Shown in pieces: positions 33,094-42,200 of a DNA stretch of 64,000 nucleotides. The notes beneath the pieces are model-generated. The model was not told the DNA's origin. It made no database searches and was given only the letters and a program-made list of their open reading frames with translations. The number at the start of each line of letters is the position of its first letter. Position 1 is the first letter of the stretch. The position numbers were made by a program, and so were the translations under genes. The stretch spans positions 310,001-374,000 of the forward strand of contig JADJYX010000041.1 of NCBI GenBank assembly GCA_016719535.1. The letters are read 5' to 3'. This DNA is from Rubrivivax sp. (GTDB lineage Bacteria > Pseudomonadota > Gammaproteobacteria > Burkholderiales > Burkholderiaceae_C).

Positions 33094-33897
33094 TCAGCGC
33101 CCGGCTTGGTGCTGAATCTGCCGCCGCGCGCGCCGCTGCAGCGCCAGCATGCCCAGGAAGAGCGCCGTCGAGCCCACGATCATCACCGTGGCCACGGCCG
33201 TCAGCGCCGGCGTGATGCTGTCGCGCAGGCCGCTGAACATCTCGCGCGGCAGCGTGCGCTGCCCGGGGCCGGCGATCAGCAGCGCGATCACCACGTCGTC
33301 GAACGAGGCCGCAAAGGCAAACAGCGCGCCCGAGGCCACCGCCGGCGCGATCGCCGGCAGCGTGACGCGCCCGAAGGCCAGCAGCGGCGGCGCGCCGCAG
33401 GCGGCGGCCGCGCGTTCGAGGGTGGGGTCCAGGCCTTCCAGCGCGGTCAGCACCGGCACCACGACGAAAGGCACGGCGATCACCGTGTGCGCCAGGATCA
33501 GTCCGCTGAAGCTGCTGGTCAGGCCCAGCGGTGCGAGGAAGAAATACGAGCCCACCGCGATCAGGATCACCGGCACGATCATCGGCGACAGCATCAGCGC
33601 CTTCAGCAGCGCCGCCCCCGCGCCGCGCTGGCGCGCCAGGCCCAGCGCGGCCAGCGTGCCCAGCAGCACCGCGAGCGCGGTGGCCGCCAGCCCGACGCGC
33701 AGCGAATTGACGAGCGCGCCCAGCCACTTGCCTTCGCCGCCGAAGACCTCGGCATACCAGCGCAGCGACCAGCCCGGCAGCGGGTAGCTCAGGAACGACC
33801 CGCTGGAAAACGACAGCGGCACGATGGCGGCAATGGGCAGCAGCAGGAAGACCAGCACCGCGGCGCACCAGGCGCGGAAGATCCAGCGCAGCGCCAT
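33094..33897 (-). CDS. ABC transporter permease, spermidine/putrescine (PotC) type
   Basis: A 267-residue inner-membrane permease with six predicted helices. PotC-like features are PLSFSSGSFLSYPLPGWSLR near the N-terminus and the EAA loop LERAAAACGAPPLLAFGRVT, which contacts the ATPase. It is the second permease of a polyamine-type importer and the last gene of its operon. Its ATG overlaps the stop of the PotB-type gene. The substrate may be putrescine, spermidine or a related amine, given the aminotransferase in the same operon. Confidence 0.9.
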   Translation of the reverse strand: MALRWIFRAWCAAVLVFLLLPIAAIVPLSFSSGSFLSYPLPGWSLRWYAEVFGGEGKWLGALVNSLRVGLAATALAVLLGTLAALGLARQRGAGAALLKALMLSPMIVPVILIAVGSYFFLAPLGLTSSFSGLILAHTVIAVPFVVVPVLTALEGLDPTLERAAAACGAPPLLAFGRVTLPAIAPAVASGALFAFAASFDDVVIALLIAGPGQRTLPREMFSGLRDSITPALTAVATVMIVGSTALFLGMLALQRRARRQIQHQAGR

Positions 33898-35066
33898 CAC
33901 TGCCCCATCGCCAACACGCGCCCGCCCGACAGCCGGTGCGCCACCGCATACAGCAGCAACGTCGTCACCAGCATCAGCAGCCCGAGCGCCGCCGCCAGCC
34001 CCCAGTTGCCGGTGTCGGTGGTGTAGGTGGCGACGAAGGCCGACAGCATCTGGTCGGCGCCGCCGCCCACCAGCGCCGGCGTGATGTAGTAGCCGAGCGC
34101 GAGGATGAAGACCATCAGCGACCCGGCGGCCACGCCTGGCGCGGCCAGCGGCAGGAAGATGCGCACGAAGGCCACCGCCGGCGGCGCGCCCAGGCTCTGC
34201 GCCGCGCGCAGGTATTGCGGCGGGATGCCCTTGAGCACCGTATACAGCGGCAGGATCATGAACGGCAGCAGCACATGCGTCATCGCCACCAGCACGCCGG
34301 TGCGGTTGTAGATCAGCGTCAGCGGCTCGGCGATCAGCCCCAGCTTCAGCAGCAGGGTATTGACCATGCCCTCCTTCTGCAGCACCACCACCCAGGCCGC
34401 GGTGCGCACCAGCAGCGAGGTCCAGAAGGGCAGCAGCACCAGCACCAGCAGCCAGTCGGCGGTGCGCTCCTTCACCTGCGTCAGCAGCAGCGCGACCGGG
34501 AAGCCCATCGCCAGGCACAGCAGGGTGACCGCGGCGCTGATGCCCAGCGTGCGCAGCAGCACTTCCACATAGATGCGGCTGTCGGCCGGCGCACGCTGGA
34601 TGCGGCCCTGCTCGTCGCGCGCCAGGTCCACCGCGGCCAGCAGGTAGTAGGCCGACAGCGGACCGCGTGCCCGCTGCACGGCGGCAAAGAAGGCCGGGCT
34701 GGCGAGTGACGGATCGACCGCGGCGAAGAACGCGGCGTCGAAGGCCGTGCCCGGCGCGGCACCGCCGGCCGTGCGCGCCGCGCGCATCAGCGTGCTGCGC
34801 ACGCCGTTGACTTCGTAGTTGAGCCGCCGCGCCGCATCGGCCAGCGTGCCGGCCTCGCGTGCGGCCACCAGGTCCTGCGCGAAGGCGCCCCACAGCGGCG
34901 CCGGCAGCGGCTGTCCCGGCGCCCAGGGCTGCAGTGCCGCCAACGTGCGCGGCAAGGCGCGCGGCACCTCCGCCTCGCGCACCGCCAGGCTCAGCAGCCA
35001 GGCCAGCGGCACGACGAAGAAGACGAGCAGGAAGCCCGCCAGCGGCAGCACCAGCACGCGGCGCAT
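33897..35066 (-). CDS. ABC transporter permease, spermidine/putrescine (PotB) type
   Basis: A 389-residue permease. An N-terminal helix (residues 1-25) is followed by a periplasmic loop of about 140 residues (roughly 30-175), larger than in E. coli PotB but usual for this subgroup. The remaining helices and the EAA-type loop LRAAQSLGAPPAVAFVRIF follow. It pairs with the PotC-type gene downstream, overlapping at the stop/start. The 244-base gap to the binding-protein gene upstream is packed with hairpins. The ATG at 35066 begins just before the first helix. Confidence 0.88.
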   Translation of the reverse strand: MRRVLVLPLAGFLLVFFVVPLAWLLSLAVREAEVPRALPRTLAALQPWAPGQPLPAPLWGAFAQDLVAAREAGTLADAARRLNYEVNGVRSTLMRAARTAGGAAPGTAFDAAFFAAVDPSLASPAFFAAVQRARGPLSAYYLLAAVDLARDEQGRIQRAPADSRIYVEVLLRTLGISAAVTLLCLAMGFPVALLLTQVKERTADWLLVLVLLPFWTSLLVRTAAWVVVLQKEGMVNTLLLKLGLIAEPLTLIYNRTGVLVAMTHVLLPFMILPLYTVLKGIPPQYLRAAQSLGAPPAVAFVRIFLPLAAPGVAAGSLMVFILALGYYITPALVGGGADQMLSAFVATYTTDTGNWGLAAALGLLMLVTTLLLYAVAHRLSGGRVLAMGQ

Positions 35067-35099
35067 CAGATCCGGCGCATGAAGTGCGGCCGCTGGCCC

Positions 35100-35303
35100 C
35101 CCGCGGCCGACCACGGCCGCGGGCGCGCCGATGGTGTCAGCGCGCGCCGGGCCGCCGGGCCGTCCCAAGGCCCGGCGTCACCCCCTCGGGGGGCCGAGCG
35201 CGGACGAAGAACAGTCCCTGCGGACTGTTCTTCGCCAGAGAGGGCCGTCCGGCGTGCCCGCCGGACGGTGGTTGCCATGCGCGCGACAGCGCGCGTTGGC
35301 AAC
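35100..35303. repeat. Array of consecutive hairpins inside the polyamine transporter operon
   Basis: The 244 bases between the binding-protein gene and the PotB-type gene contain several perfect or near-perfect stem-loops. CCCGCGGCCG/CGGCCGCGGG sits at 35100-35123 (loop ACCA), CGAAGAACAGTCC/GGACTGTTCTTCG at 35205-35234 (13-bp stem, loop CTGC), CCGTCCGGCG/CGCCGGACGG at 35245-35268 (loop TGCC), and GTTGCCA...TTGGCAAC enclosing GCGCGC at 35271-35301. Weaker ones lie near 35150-35195. They resemble the processing or stabilising hairpins that raise binding-protein mRNA over permease mRNA, or a dispersed repeat inserted there. Confidence 0.85.
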
Positions 35304-35310
35304 CGGGGGC

Positions 35311-36351
35311 TCACTTCGTGCCGGCCCACTTCGTCCAGCGCTCGGCCAGCTTGTCGCCGTTGTCGATCCAGAACTTGGGGTTCTCGGCGAAGGCCTGCTT
35401 GAGGATGTCGGGGTTGGTGGGCAGCTCGGCGGTCAGGCTCTTGTCGACCAGCGGCGCGGCGCCGGCGGCGGTGACGCCGTAGCGCACATATTTCGGCAGC
35501 CTGGCCTGGTTGTCGGGCCGGCCCATGAATTCGAGCAGCTTCTCGGCACTGGCCTTGTGCGGCGTGCCCTTCATGATGACCCAGCTGTCCATCGTGTAGG
35601 GCGTGTCCTTCCAGACCATCCTGAAGTTCTTCTTGTCCTTCTCGTTGGCGGCGGTGATGCGGCCGTTGTAGGCGGTGGTCATCACCACGTCGCCGGCGGC
35701 CAGCATCTGCGGCGGCTGCGCGCCGCTCTTCCAGAACACCAGGTCGGGCTTGATCGAGTCCAGCTTCCTGAACGCGCGGTCGACGCCGGCCGGCGTGGCC
35801 AGCACCTTGTACACGTCCCTGGCCGGCACGCCGTCGGCGATCAGCGCGATCTCGAGGTTCCACTTGGCGCCGTTGCGGATGGCGCGCTTGCCCGGCACCT
35901 TCCTGCTGTCGAAGAAGTCACTCCAGCCGTTGGGCGCGGTCTTCATCCTGTCGCCGTCGAAGGCCAGCACCAGGTTGTAGATGATCGCGCCCACGCCGCA
36001 GGCGTGCACGGTGCCGGGCAGGTAGCGCGCGGCGCCGCCGATCCTGCTGGCGTCGAGCTTCTCGTACAGGCCCTCGTCGCAGCCGACCTCCAGCTCGTCG
36101 GCCTCCACCTGCACCACGTCCCAGTTGTTGTTGCCGCCCTTGATCTTGGTGCGCAGCACGCCCAGGCCGCCGTCCCAGCTCTCGTCGACGAGCTTGGTGC
36201 CGGTGGCATTGAAGGGCTTGAAGAAGACCTCCTTCTGCCCGTCCTGGTAGGCGCCGCCCCAGGAGACGACGGTGAGGTCGCGCTGCGCGAAGGCGGGCGC
36301 GGACAGCACGGCGGCCGCGGCCGCCAGGGTGGTGATCAACATCGTCTTCAT
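35311..36351 (-). CDS. ABC transporter substrate-binding protein, polyamine (PotD) type
   Basis: A 346-residue periplasmic protein with a clear signal peptide (residues 1-22, ending AFA). The mature part begins RDLTVVSWGGAYQDGQKEVF, the usual first strand and helix of PotD-like (SBP_bac_8) proteins. It continues with WDVVQVEADELEVGCDEGLY and a C-terminal FWIDNGDKLAERWTKWAG. It captures the polyamine or related cation for the PotB/PotC permeases. AGGAG lies six bases before the ATG. It is 30 bases downstream of the ATPase gene and is followed by the hairpin array. Confidence 0.92.
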   Translation of the reverse strand: MKTMLITTLAAAAAVLSAPAFAQRDLTVVSWGGAYQDGQKEVFFKPFNATGTKLVDESWDGGLGVLRTKIKGGNNNWDVVQVEADELEVGCDEGLYEKLDASRIGGAARYLPGTVHACGVGAIIYNLVLAFDGDRMKTAPNGWSDFFDSRKVPGKRAIRNGAKWNLEIALIADGVPARDVYKVLATPAGVDRAFRKLDSIKPDLVFWKSGAQPPQMLAAGDVVMTTAYNGRITAANEKDKKNFRMVWKDTPYTMDSWVIMKGTPHKASAEKLLEFMGRPDNQARLPKYVRYGVTAAGAAPLVDKSLTAELPTNPDILKQAFAENPKFWIDNGDKLAERWTKWAGTK

Positions 36352-36381
36352 GCTCGCTCCTGGGTGTGGAAAACGTTGGGG

Positions 36382-37452
36382 TCAGGCCGGGAACAGCCAC
36401 GCATCATCGTGGCCGAAGCTGAAATGCACGCTGTCGCCGGGGGCCGGCGGACGCGGCAGTTCGCGCGGCGCGAGCTTGGCGAACCAGGTCGCCTCCAGCC
36501 CCTGCAGCCGCGCCACCACGCGCCAGTGGTCGCCCTGGTGGATGGCGTCCAGCACCGTGGCGGGCAGCCGGTTGGCGTGGCCGGCGCCGCCGTCCGACAG
36601 GTGCAGCCGCTCGGGGCGCACGCACAGCTGCGCCGCCGCGCCGGCGCCCAGCGTGCCGATGCCGCGCGCGTGCAGGCCGCGGCCGTCGGGCAGGCGCAGG
36701 TGGCCGTCGCCGTCCACGTGGCCAGGCAGCGTGTTGTTGTCGCCCACGAAGCCGGCGACGAAGGCATTGGCCGGGCTGTCGTACAAGGCCTGCGGCGTGG
36801 CCAGCTGCTCGATGCGGCCCTGGTTGAAGACCGCCACGCGGTCCGACAGCGTCATCGCCTCGGACTGGTCGTGGGTGACGAAGACCATCGTCACGCCCAG
36901 CTCGCGGTGCAGGCGGCGGATCTCGAGCTGCATCTCCTCGCGCAGCTTCTTGTCCAGCGCCGACAGCGGCTCGTCCATCAGCACCACGCGCGGCTCGAAG
37001 ACGAGGGCACGCGCCAGCGCCACGCGCTGCTGCTGCCCGCCCGAGAGCTGCTGCGGCTTGCGCCCGGCCAGGTGCGGCAGGCGCACGGTGTCGAGCGCCG
37101 CGGCCACGCGCGCGGCCGTCTCGGCCGCCGCCACCTTGCGCACCGACAGCGGAAAGGCGACGTTCTGCGCCACCGTCAGGTGCGGAAACAGCGAATAGCT
37201 CTGGAACACCACGCCCATGCCGCGGCGGTGCGGCGGCAGGCGCTGGATGGGCTGGCCGTCGAGCCGGATCTCGCCGGCGCTGGGCTGCTCGAAGCCGGCC
37301 AGCAGCATCAGCGTCGTCGTCTTGCCCGAGCCCGAGGGCCCGAGCAGGGTGAGAAATTCGCCGGCCTCGATGGCCAGCGAGAGCTCATCCACCGCCGGCG
37401 CGGTGGTGCCGGGGTACAGCTTGCTGATGCGATCGAACTCGATCAGCGCCAT
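36382..37452 (-). CDS. ABC transporter ATP-binding protein, polyamine (PotA) type
   Basis: A 356-residue ATPase. Walker A is GPSGSGKTT, the Q-loop lies in VFQSYSLFPHLTV, the signature is LSGGQQQR, Walker B is VVLMDEPLSALD, and the H-loop is VTHDQSEA. After about residue 240 comes a TOBE domain (LPGHVDGDGHLRLPDGRGLH onward), as in PotA/MalK-type subunits. It powers the importer encoded downstream. It starts 17 bases after the aminotransferase stop. Confidence 0.94.
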   Translation of the reverse strand: MALIEFDRISKLYPGTTAPAVDELSLAIEAGEFLTLLGPSGSGKTTTLMLLAGFEQPSAGEIRLDGQPIQRLPPHRRGMGVVFQSYSLFPHLTVAQNVAFPLSVRKVAAAETAARVAAALDTVRLPHLAGRKPQQLSGGQQQRVALARALVFEPRVVLMDEPLSALDKKLREEMQLEIRRLHRELGVTMVFVTHDQSEAMTLSDRVAVFNQGRIEQLATPQALYDSPANAFVAGFVGDNNTLPGHVDGDGHLRLPDGRGLHARGIGTLGAGAAAQLCVRPERLHLSDGGAGHANRLPATVLDAIHQGDHWRVVARLQGLEATWFAKLAPRELPRPPAPGDSVHFSFGHDDAWLFPA

Positions 37453-37469
37453 GACCCGCGCTCAGTGTT

Positions 37470-38855
37470 TCAGCCGCGCACCCAGGCCAGCGTTTCGTCG
37501 AGCGCCAGCGCGGTCTTTTCCAGCATGAAGTCGATCTCGGCCTCGGTGATGACCAGCGGCGGCGAGAAGGCGATGACGTCGCCGCCCAGCACGCGCAGGA
37601 TCAGGCCATGCGCCTGCGCCCGCTTGACGAGGTAGGCGCCGACGCCGCGCGCGGGGTCGAAGGGCTTGCGCGCGGCCGGGTCCTCGGCCAGTTCCAGCGC
37701 GCCGATCAGGCCCAGCCCGCGCGCCTGGCCCACCAGCGGATGGGTGGCGAAGCGCTGCAGGCCGGCCTGCAGGCGTGGCGCCACGCGCCGCACGTGGCCG
37801 ACGATGTCGTCGTCCTCGTAGATGCGCAGCGTCTCCAGCGCCACCGCGCAGGCCAGCGGGTGGCCGCTGTAGGTATAGCCATGGCCGAAGGTGCCGACCG
37901 CGGCGCTGGCATCGGCCACCGTCTGGTAGATGGCCTCGCTGACGAACAGCGCCGACATCGGCACGTAGGCGCTGGTCAGCATCTTGGCCACCGTCATCAT
38001 GTCGGGCTGCAGGTCGAAGACCTGGGTGCCGAAGCGCTCGCCCAGGCGGCCGAAGCCGGTGATGACCTCGTCGACGATGAACAGGATCTGGTGCTGCTTG
38101 AGCAGCGCCTGCACGCGCGGAAAATAGCCCGCCGGCGGGATGATGACGCCGCCCGCGCCCTGCACCGGCTCGGCGATGAAGGCGCCGATGGTCTCGGGCC
38201 CCTCGCTCGTGATCAGCGCTTCCAGCTCGGCGACCAGGCGGTCGACGAAGGCGGCCTCGCTCTCGCCCGGCAGCGCGTTGCCGTAGAAGTGCGGCGCCGA
38301 CACGCGCAGCACGCCGGGCAGCGGCAGGTCGAAATGCTGGTGCATCGTGGGCAGGCCCGACAGCGAGGCTGCCGCTGCCGTCACGCCGTGGTAGCCCTTC
38401 TGGCGCGCGATGATCTTCTTCTTCTGCGGCTGACCTCGGGCGTTGTGGTAGTAGCGCACCAGCTTGAAGGCGGTGTCGTTGCTCTCCGAGCCCGAATTGG
38501 CAAACAGCAGCCGGCCGCGGCGCAGCGCCTCGGTCGGCGCCCAGGCGGTCAGCCGCGCGACCAGCTCGGTCACCGGCCCCGGCACCTTGCCCGAGAACGA
38601 GTGGTAGTAGGGCAGCAGCCGCATCTGGTGGTTGGCGGCATCGGCCAGGCGCGATTCACTGAACCCCAGCGACGCGCACCACAGCCCGGCCATGCCTTCG
38701 AGGTAGCGCTTGCCATGCTCGTCGATGACGTGCGAGCCGTCGCCCTTGACGATGACCAGCGGCCCATCGCGCTCCAGCGCGCGCAGCTGGGTGTAGGGGT
38801 GCAGGTGGTGGGCGATGTCGCTGCGCCCGGCGGCGCTGATCTCGGGGGTGCTCAT
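37470..38855 (-). CDS. Class III aminotransferase, putrescine/omega-amino-acid:pyruvate type
   Basis: A 461-residue PLP enzyme of the omega-transaminase group. Landmarks are GMAGLWCASLGF (substrate pocket), ANSGSESNDTAFKL (phosphate cup), YHGVTAAAASLSG, FIVDEVITGFGRLG with the PLP-contacting Asp, the Schiff-base lysine in TVAKMLTSAY, and GHGYTYSGHPLACAVAL. These match SpuC-like putrescine-pyruvate and beta-alanine-pyruvate aminotransferases. Placed 17 bases before the transporter ATPase gene, it probably starts breakdown of the imported amine. GGAG lies seven bases upstream of the ATG. Confidence 0.9.
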   Translation of the reverse strand: MSTPEISAAGRSDIAHHLHPYTQLRALERDGPLVIVKGDGSHVIDEHGKRYLEGMAGLWCASLGFSESRLADAANHQMRLLPYYHSFSGKVPGPVTELVARLTAWAPTEALRRGRLLFANSGSESNDTAFKLVRYYHNARGQPQKKKIIARQKGYHGVTAAAASLSGLPTMHQHFDLPLPGVLRVSAPHFYGNALPGESEAAFVDRLVAELEALITSEGPETIGAFIAEPVQGAGGVIIPPAGYFPRVQALLKQHQILFIVDEVITGFGRLGERFGTQVFDLQPDMMTVAKMLTSAYVPMSALFVSEAIYQTVADASAAVGTFGHGYTYSGHPLACAVALETLRIYEDDDIVGHVRRVAPRLQAGLQRFATHPLVGQARGLGLIGALELAEDPAARKPFDPARGVGAYLVKRAQAHGLILRVLGGDVIAFSPPLVITEAEIDFMLEKTALALDETLAWVRG

Positions 38856-38874
38856 CGTCGGCTCCGGTGGGGTG

Positions 38875-39987
38875 TCAGTGCGGTTGTGCGATGGCCAGCA
38901 GCTCGGCCTCGGTCATCCCCTGGCGCGTGCCCGCCTGCAGCAGCTGCGCCCAGGTGGTGGCGTCGATCGGGATGCCCTCGGCCAGGCGCTGGCGGCGGAC
39001 GGCGCGTTCGGGGTCGCCGGGCAGCATCACGCGCTGCCCGGCATCCTGGCCCGGGGCCGGCGGCGAGGCCTTGACCCAGTCGGCGAAGGCGCGCGCCTCG
39101 GCCGCCAGGCGCGCCGCGGTGCCCAGGCGCTCGGGGTCGACCACGAAGCTCAGCATGTTGTTGATGATGGCATTCGGGTTGGGCTTCTGATGCAGCGTGA
39201 TGCCGCCGGTCAGCGCCCCGGCCAGGATCTCGCAGGCCACGGCCAGGCCGTAGCCCTTGTGCTCGCCGAAGGGCAGCAGCGCGCCATGCGGCTCGCGGAA
39301 CATGGTGCCGGGGTCGTTGCTGGGCTGGCCGTCGGCGTCGATCAGCGTGCCGGGCAGCACCGGCTGGCCCTTGTTGTAGGCCACGCGCACCTTGCCCATC
39401 GCGATGCGGCTGGTGGCGAAGTCCAGCACCACGGGATCGGCGCCGGCGCCCATCGGGATGCCCACGCACATCGGGTTGGTGACGAAGCGGCCGTCGCTGC
39501 CGCCGAACGGCGCGACGATGGGCTCGCTGATGACGTTGACGAAATGGATCGACACCAGCCCGGCGTCCAGGCATTGCTCGGCCCAGGCGCCGATGCGGCC
39601 GATGTGGTGGCTGTTGGCCAGGCCGAGCACGGCCACGCCATGCGCGCGCGCGCGCTCGATGCCGAGCTGCATCGCCTCCACGCCCATCACCTGGCCGTAG
39701 CCGGCGAGGCCGTCGAGCGTGAGCAGGCTGCCGTGGTCGGTGACGACCTTCAGGTGCTGGTTGGCCTTCAGGCCGCCGGCCAGCAGGTTGTCGATATAGC
39801 GCGGCAGCATGCCGACACCGTGCGAATCGTGCCCGGTGAGGTTGGCCTCGACGAGGTTGTGGGCGACCAGCCCGGCTTCGCGCGGCAGCGAGCCGCCGCG
39901 TTCGACGATGGTCTGCACGAAGCGGCGCAGCGGTTCGGCGTGGACGATCACGGTGGAGGCGCTCATGGGACTGCCCTGCGCGCTCAT
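38875..39987 (-). CDS. Ldh2-family (malate/L-lactate-type) NAD(P) dehydrogenase
   Basis: A 370-residue enzyme of the malate/L-lactate/ureidoglycolate dehydrogenase family, which has a non-Rossmann NAD fold. Conserved segments are ANLTGHDSHGVGMLPRYI (the catalytic-type histidine in DSHG), VLGLANSHHIGRIGAWAEQC, MCVGIPMG, VLDFATSRIAMGKV and GEHKGYGLAVACEILAGALT. Substrates of relatives include 2-hydroxy acids and delta-1-piperideine-2-carboxylate. It lies 19 bases before the aminotransferase gene, so it may reduce an oxo or imino product of amine catabolism (inference). The ATG at 39987 has an AGAAGGA site; a second ATG at 39966 is also possible. Confidence 0.88.
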   Translation of the reverse strand: MSAQGSPMSASTVIVHAEPLRRFVQTIVERGGSLPREAGLVAHNLVEANLTGHDSHGVGMLPRYIDNLLAGGLKANQHLKVVTDHGSLLTLDGLAGYGQVMGVEAMQLGIERARAHGVAVLGLANSHHIGRIGAWAEQCLDAGLVSIHFVNVISEPIVAPFGGSDGRFVTNPMCVGIPMGAGADPVVLDFATSRIAMGKVRVAYNKGQPVLPGTLIDADGQPSNDPGTMFREPHGALLPFGEHKGYGLAVACEILAGALTGGITLHQKPNPNAIINNMLSFVVDPERLGTAARLAAEARAFADWVKASPPAPGQDAGQRVMLPGDPERAVRRQRLAEGIPIDATTWAQLLQAGTRQGMTEAELLAIAQPH

Positions 39988-41161
39988 GCGGCAGGATCCT
40001 TCTTCGGGGTGGGGTGGGTCGCGGGCCTGCCGCGCGGCCCTCGGGTCGCCGGTCGGTGCGCGGCGGGCGGCGCTCATCGGCGCCGCGCGGCGGCGGGGCG
40101 GTCCGATCGCCGCGGTCGCCGCGGTCGTTCCGGTCGGTGCGCGGCGGGCGCGGATGGGCGGCGGCCCAGGCGGCCGCTTCCTCGCGCGCCAGCGCCAGCT
40201 GCGCATCCAGCGCGTCGGGCTTGATGCGTTTGAGGACGCAGAAATTGGCCTTCGTCAGCGGGCTGGCCTCGAAATCGCGCAGCAGCCGCGCCCGCTCGCG
40301 GCGGGCCGGGTCCTCGTCACGCGGGCTTTCGATGGGCGCGGGCCGCAGGTCGGGCGGTGGCGCCGCGGGCGCCGGCGCCGGCCGGGGCGCACGGGGGTGC
40401 GGCGGACGGTGGTGGTCCTGGCCGGGACGGGGGGCCGGTCGCGCGTTGCGCGGGGGGCGTGACGACGGCTGCGGCTGCGCCGGCGCGGCCTCGCCCGCAC
40501 GCCCTGGCCCGGCTGCGGCCGGCTGCGCGTCGCCTGCCTGCGTGCGCGCCTTTGCGCGCGCCGCTTCGCGCTCGGCCTGGATGGCGGCGCGGCGTGCTTC
40601 CTGCATCCGGGCCTCGCGCTCCTTGCGCAGTGCGCGCCGGCGTTCGACCTCCTGCGCCGCGGCATCGCGGTGCTCGGCGGCCACGTCACCAGCCGGCTGG
40701 CCGTCGAGGTCGACCCGATGCGGCTGCTGCGACAGCGCGATCAGATACAACGTGCTGGTCGTGTGCCGGTGCAGAAAGGCCGACAGCGCCTGCCGCGCAA
40801 AGACACCGGGCGCACGCGCCTGGATGTCGGCCTGGATGCGCAGCTTGATCGGCTTGGGCGCGCCGCTGAACAGCGCCGGGAAGCGTGCCGCCAGTTCGGC
40901 GGCGCAGGCCGCCGGATCCATGCGCGGTACCACTGCCGCCGGCGGTGGCGCTGCCGGTTCGGCGTCCGCTGCCGGCGGCTGGGCGGCATCGGAAGCCTCG
41001 GGTGCTGCAGGAGCCTCGAGAGCCGCGATGGCCTGCGGCGCTGCGGGCGCTTCGAAAACCTCCGGCAGCGCGGCCGGCGCCGCATCGGCCGCAACCGGGG
41101 GTGCTGCGGCGTCGGGCTGGATCGCGGGTTCGGTGGGGGAGGTGGGGTGATCAGTGGACAT
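39988..41161 (-). CDS. ProQ/FinO-domain RNA-binding protein, 3' end unclear
   Basis: The start ATG at 41161 is followed by an Ala/Pro-rich tail of about 80 residues. A ProQ/FinO domain comes next: CAAELAARFPALFSGAPKPI then LRIQADIQARAPGVFARQAL, SAFLHRHTTSTLYLIALSQ. A long basic Arg/Pro/Glu linker and a C-terminal segment near SPLTKANFCVLKRIKPDALD follow. Such proteins bind structured RNAs as chaperones. The frame has no stop before the downstream Ldh2 gene and stays open through all of it to 38852, which is not credible as protein. The listed end is simply the start of the next gene. A stop in a neighbouring frame lies at 40074, so a one-base error or a real frameshift in the Arg-rich tail is likely. 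Confidence 0.7.
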
Positions 41162-41217
41162 GGGGCACAGGCACAGCGGCATCGGGCGCTGCGGCCAGTC
41201 GGCGATTGTCCACGCTC

Positions 41218-41865
41218 CTAGCGGTAGACGCCGTCCCAATCGGCCGGCGGCGGGCGCAGGCTGCGGCCGTCGTCGCTGGTCAGCGGGCGGTTGAGCGTGA
41301 AGACATCGGCCGCCTCCAGCACGCCGTAGTCCATATAGCCCAGGCGCGAGATCAGGCGCAGCGCGCCGGTGTCGACGCGGCCGTCCTTGACGCAGGCATC
41401 GTCGATATAGATCGCCACCACCTCGCCGAAGACCACCGTATAGCTGCCGGGCAGGTCCAGCGTGCGCCAGAGGCGGCATTCCAGTGCCGCCGGTGCCGCG
41501 GCCACGCGCGGCGGCCTGATGCGCAGCGACGGCGCCTTGTCCAGGCCGGCGGCCTCGAACTCGTCGACGCCCGGTGCCAGCGCCGCCGAACTGAGGTTCA
41601 TGCCCTCGCGCAGCGCGTGCGTGGCCAGCGAGCAGGTGAATTCGCCGCTGGCCTCGATGTTGCGCAGGCTGTCCTTGCGGCCGGCGGACGAGAACATCAC
41701 CATCGGCGGGCGGTCGCTGACGGCGTTGAAGAAGCTGTAGGGCGCCAGGTTGGCGCGGCCCTGGTCGTCGACGCTGCCGATCCAGCCGATCGGGCGTGGC
41801 GCCACCAGGGCCTTGAAGGGGTCGTGCCGCAGCGCGGCGGGGCGGGACTGGACGTCGAAATGCAT
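41218..41865 (-). CDS. Flavin-reductase-like FMN-binding protein
   Basis: A 215-residue protein of the flavin reductase-like domain family (PF01613). The FMN-binding beginning DPFKALVAPRPIGWIGSVDD and NLAPYSFFNAVSDRPPMVMF are characteristic, followed by GEFTCSLATHALREGMNLSS. Members use FMN and NAD(P)H to supply reduced flavin to monooxygenases, or have related redox roles. The ATG at 41865 fits the domain start; an earlier in-frame start would run through the ACP fragment. It lies 13 bases downstream of a truncated ACP gene. Confidence 0.88.
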   Translation of the reverse strand: MHFDVQSRPAALRHDPFKALVAPRPIGWIGSVDDQGRANLAPYSFFNAVSDRPPMVMFSSAGRKDSLRNIEASGEFTCSLATHALREGMNLSSAALAPGVDEFEAAGLDKAPSLRIRPPRVAAAPAALECRLWRTLDLPGSYTVVFGEVVAIYIDDACVKDGRVDTGALRLISRLGYMDYGVLEAADVFTLNRPLTSDDGRSLRPPPADWDGVYR

Positions 41866-41878
41866 GCCCTGAAGTATC

Positions 41879-42052
41879 TCAGCCGCCCAGATAGGCCAAC
41901 AGCGAACGCAGCGTCCGCAGCCTGGGCGTATCGGCATCGGGAATCTTGCGCCCGCTGCCCTGCGACAGGTCGATGACAAAATTCATGAAGTCCATCGAGT
42001 CTTGGTCGAGCGCCTCGCGCAGGTCCCCGCCGTCACCGACTGTGGCCAGGTC
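41879..42052 (-). pseudogene. C-terminal fragment of an acyl carrier protein gene
   Basis: Fifty-seven codons (DLATVGD ... LLAYLGG) match the last 57 residues of the intact ACP at 50510-50746 with about eight differences, including the phosphopantetheine serine in QDSMDFMNFV. The first 21 codons are missing. Homology stops at 42052, six bases before the 29-bp inverted repeat of the adjacent element. A GTG or ATG further upstream would add unrelated residues from the element. The copy has diverged too far to be a recent duplication. Confidence 0.85.
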
Positions 42053-42058
42053 TGTGTG

Positions 42059-42197
42059 CGCCGACGCCGGTTTGAGCCATGTGCCGACCGGAGTCTGAGC
42101 CAGAGGCACGCGCTAGCGGGCAGCGAGTCCATAGGCTCCAGACGGTGAAAACCCGGCTCATCGCGATCTCGGCACATGGCTCAAATCGGCGTCGGCG
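42059..42197. mobile_element. 139-bp element with 29-bp terminal inverted repeats
   Basis: The arms 42059-42087 and 42169-42197 are inverted copies differing at one base; their inner 17 bases (TTTGAGCCATGTGCCGA and its complement) are identical. The 81 bases between have no reading frame of note. Two unrelated genes are cut off at its borders: the ACP fragment ends six bases to the left, and the amidohydrolase fragment starts one to four bases to the right. It is probably a miniature inverted-repeat element or the leftover ends of an insertion sequence, located at a rearrangement breakpoint. The IS family was not recognised. Confidence 0.7.
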
Positions 42198-42200
42198 ACA

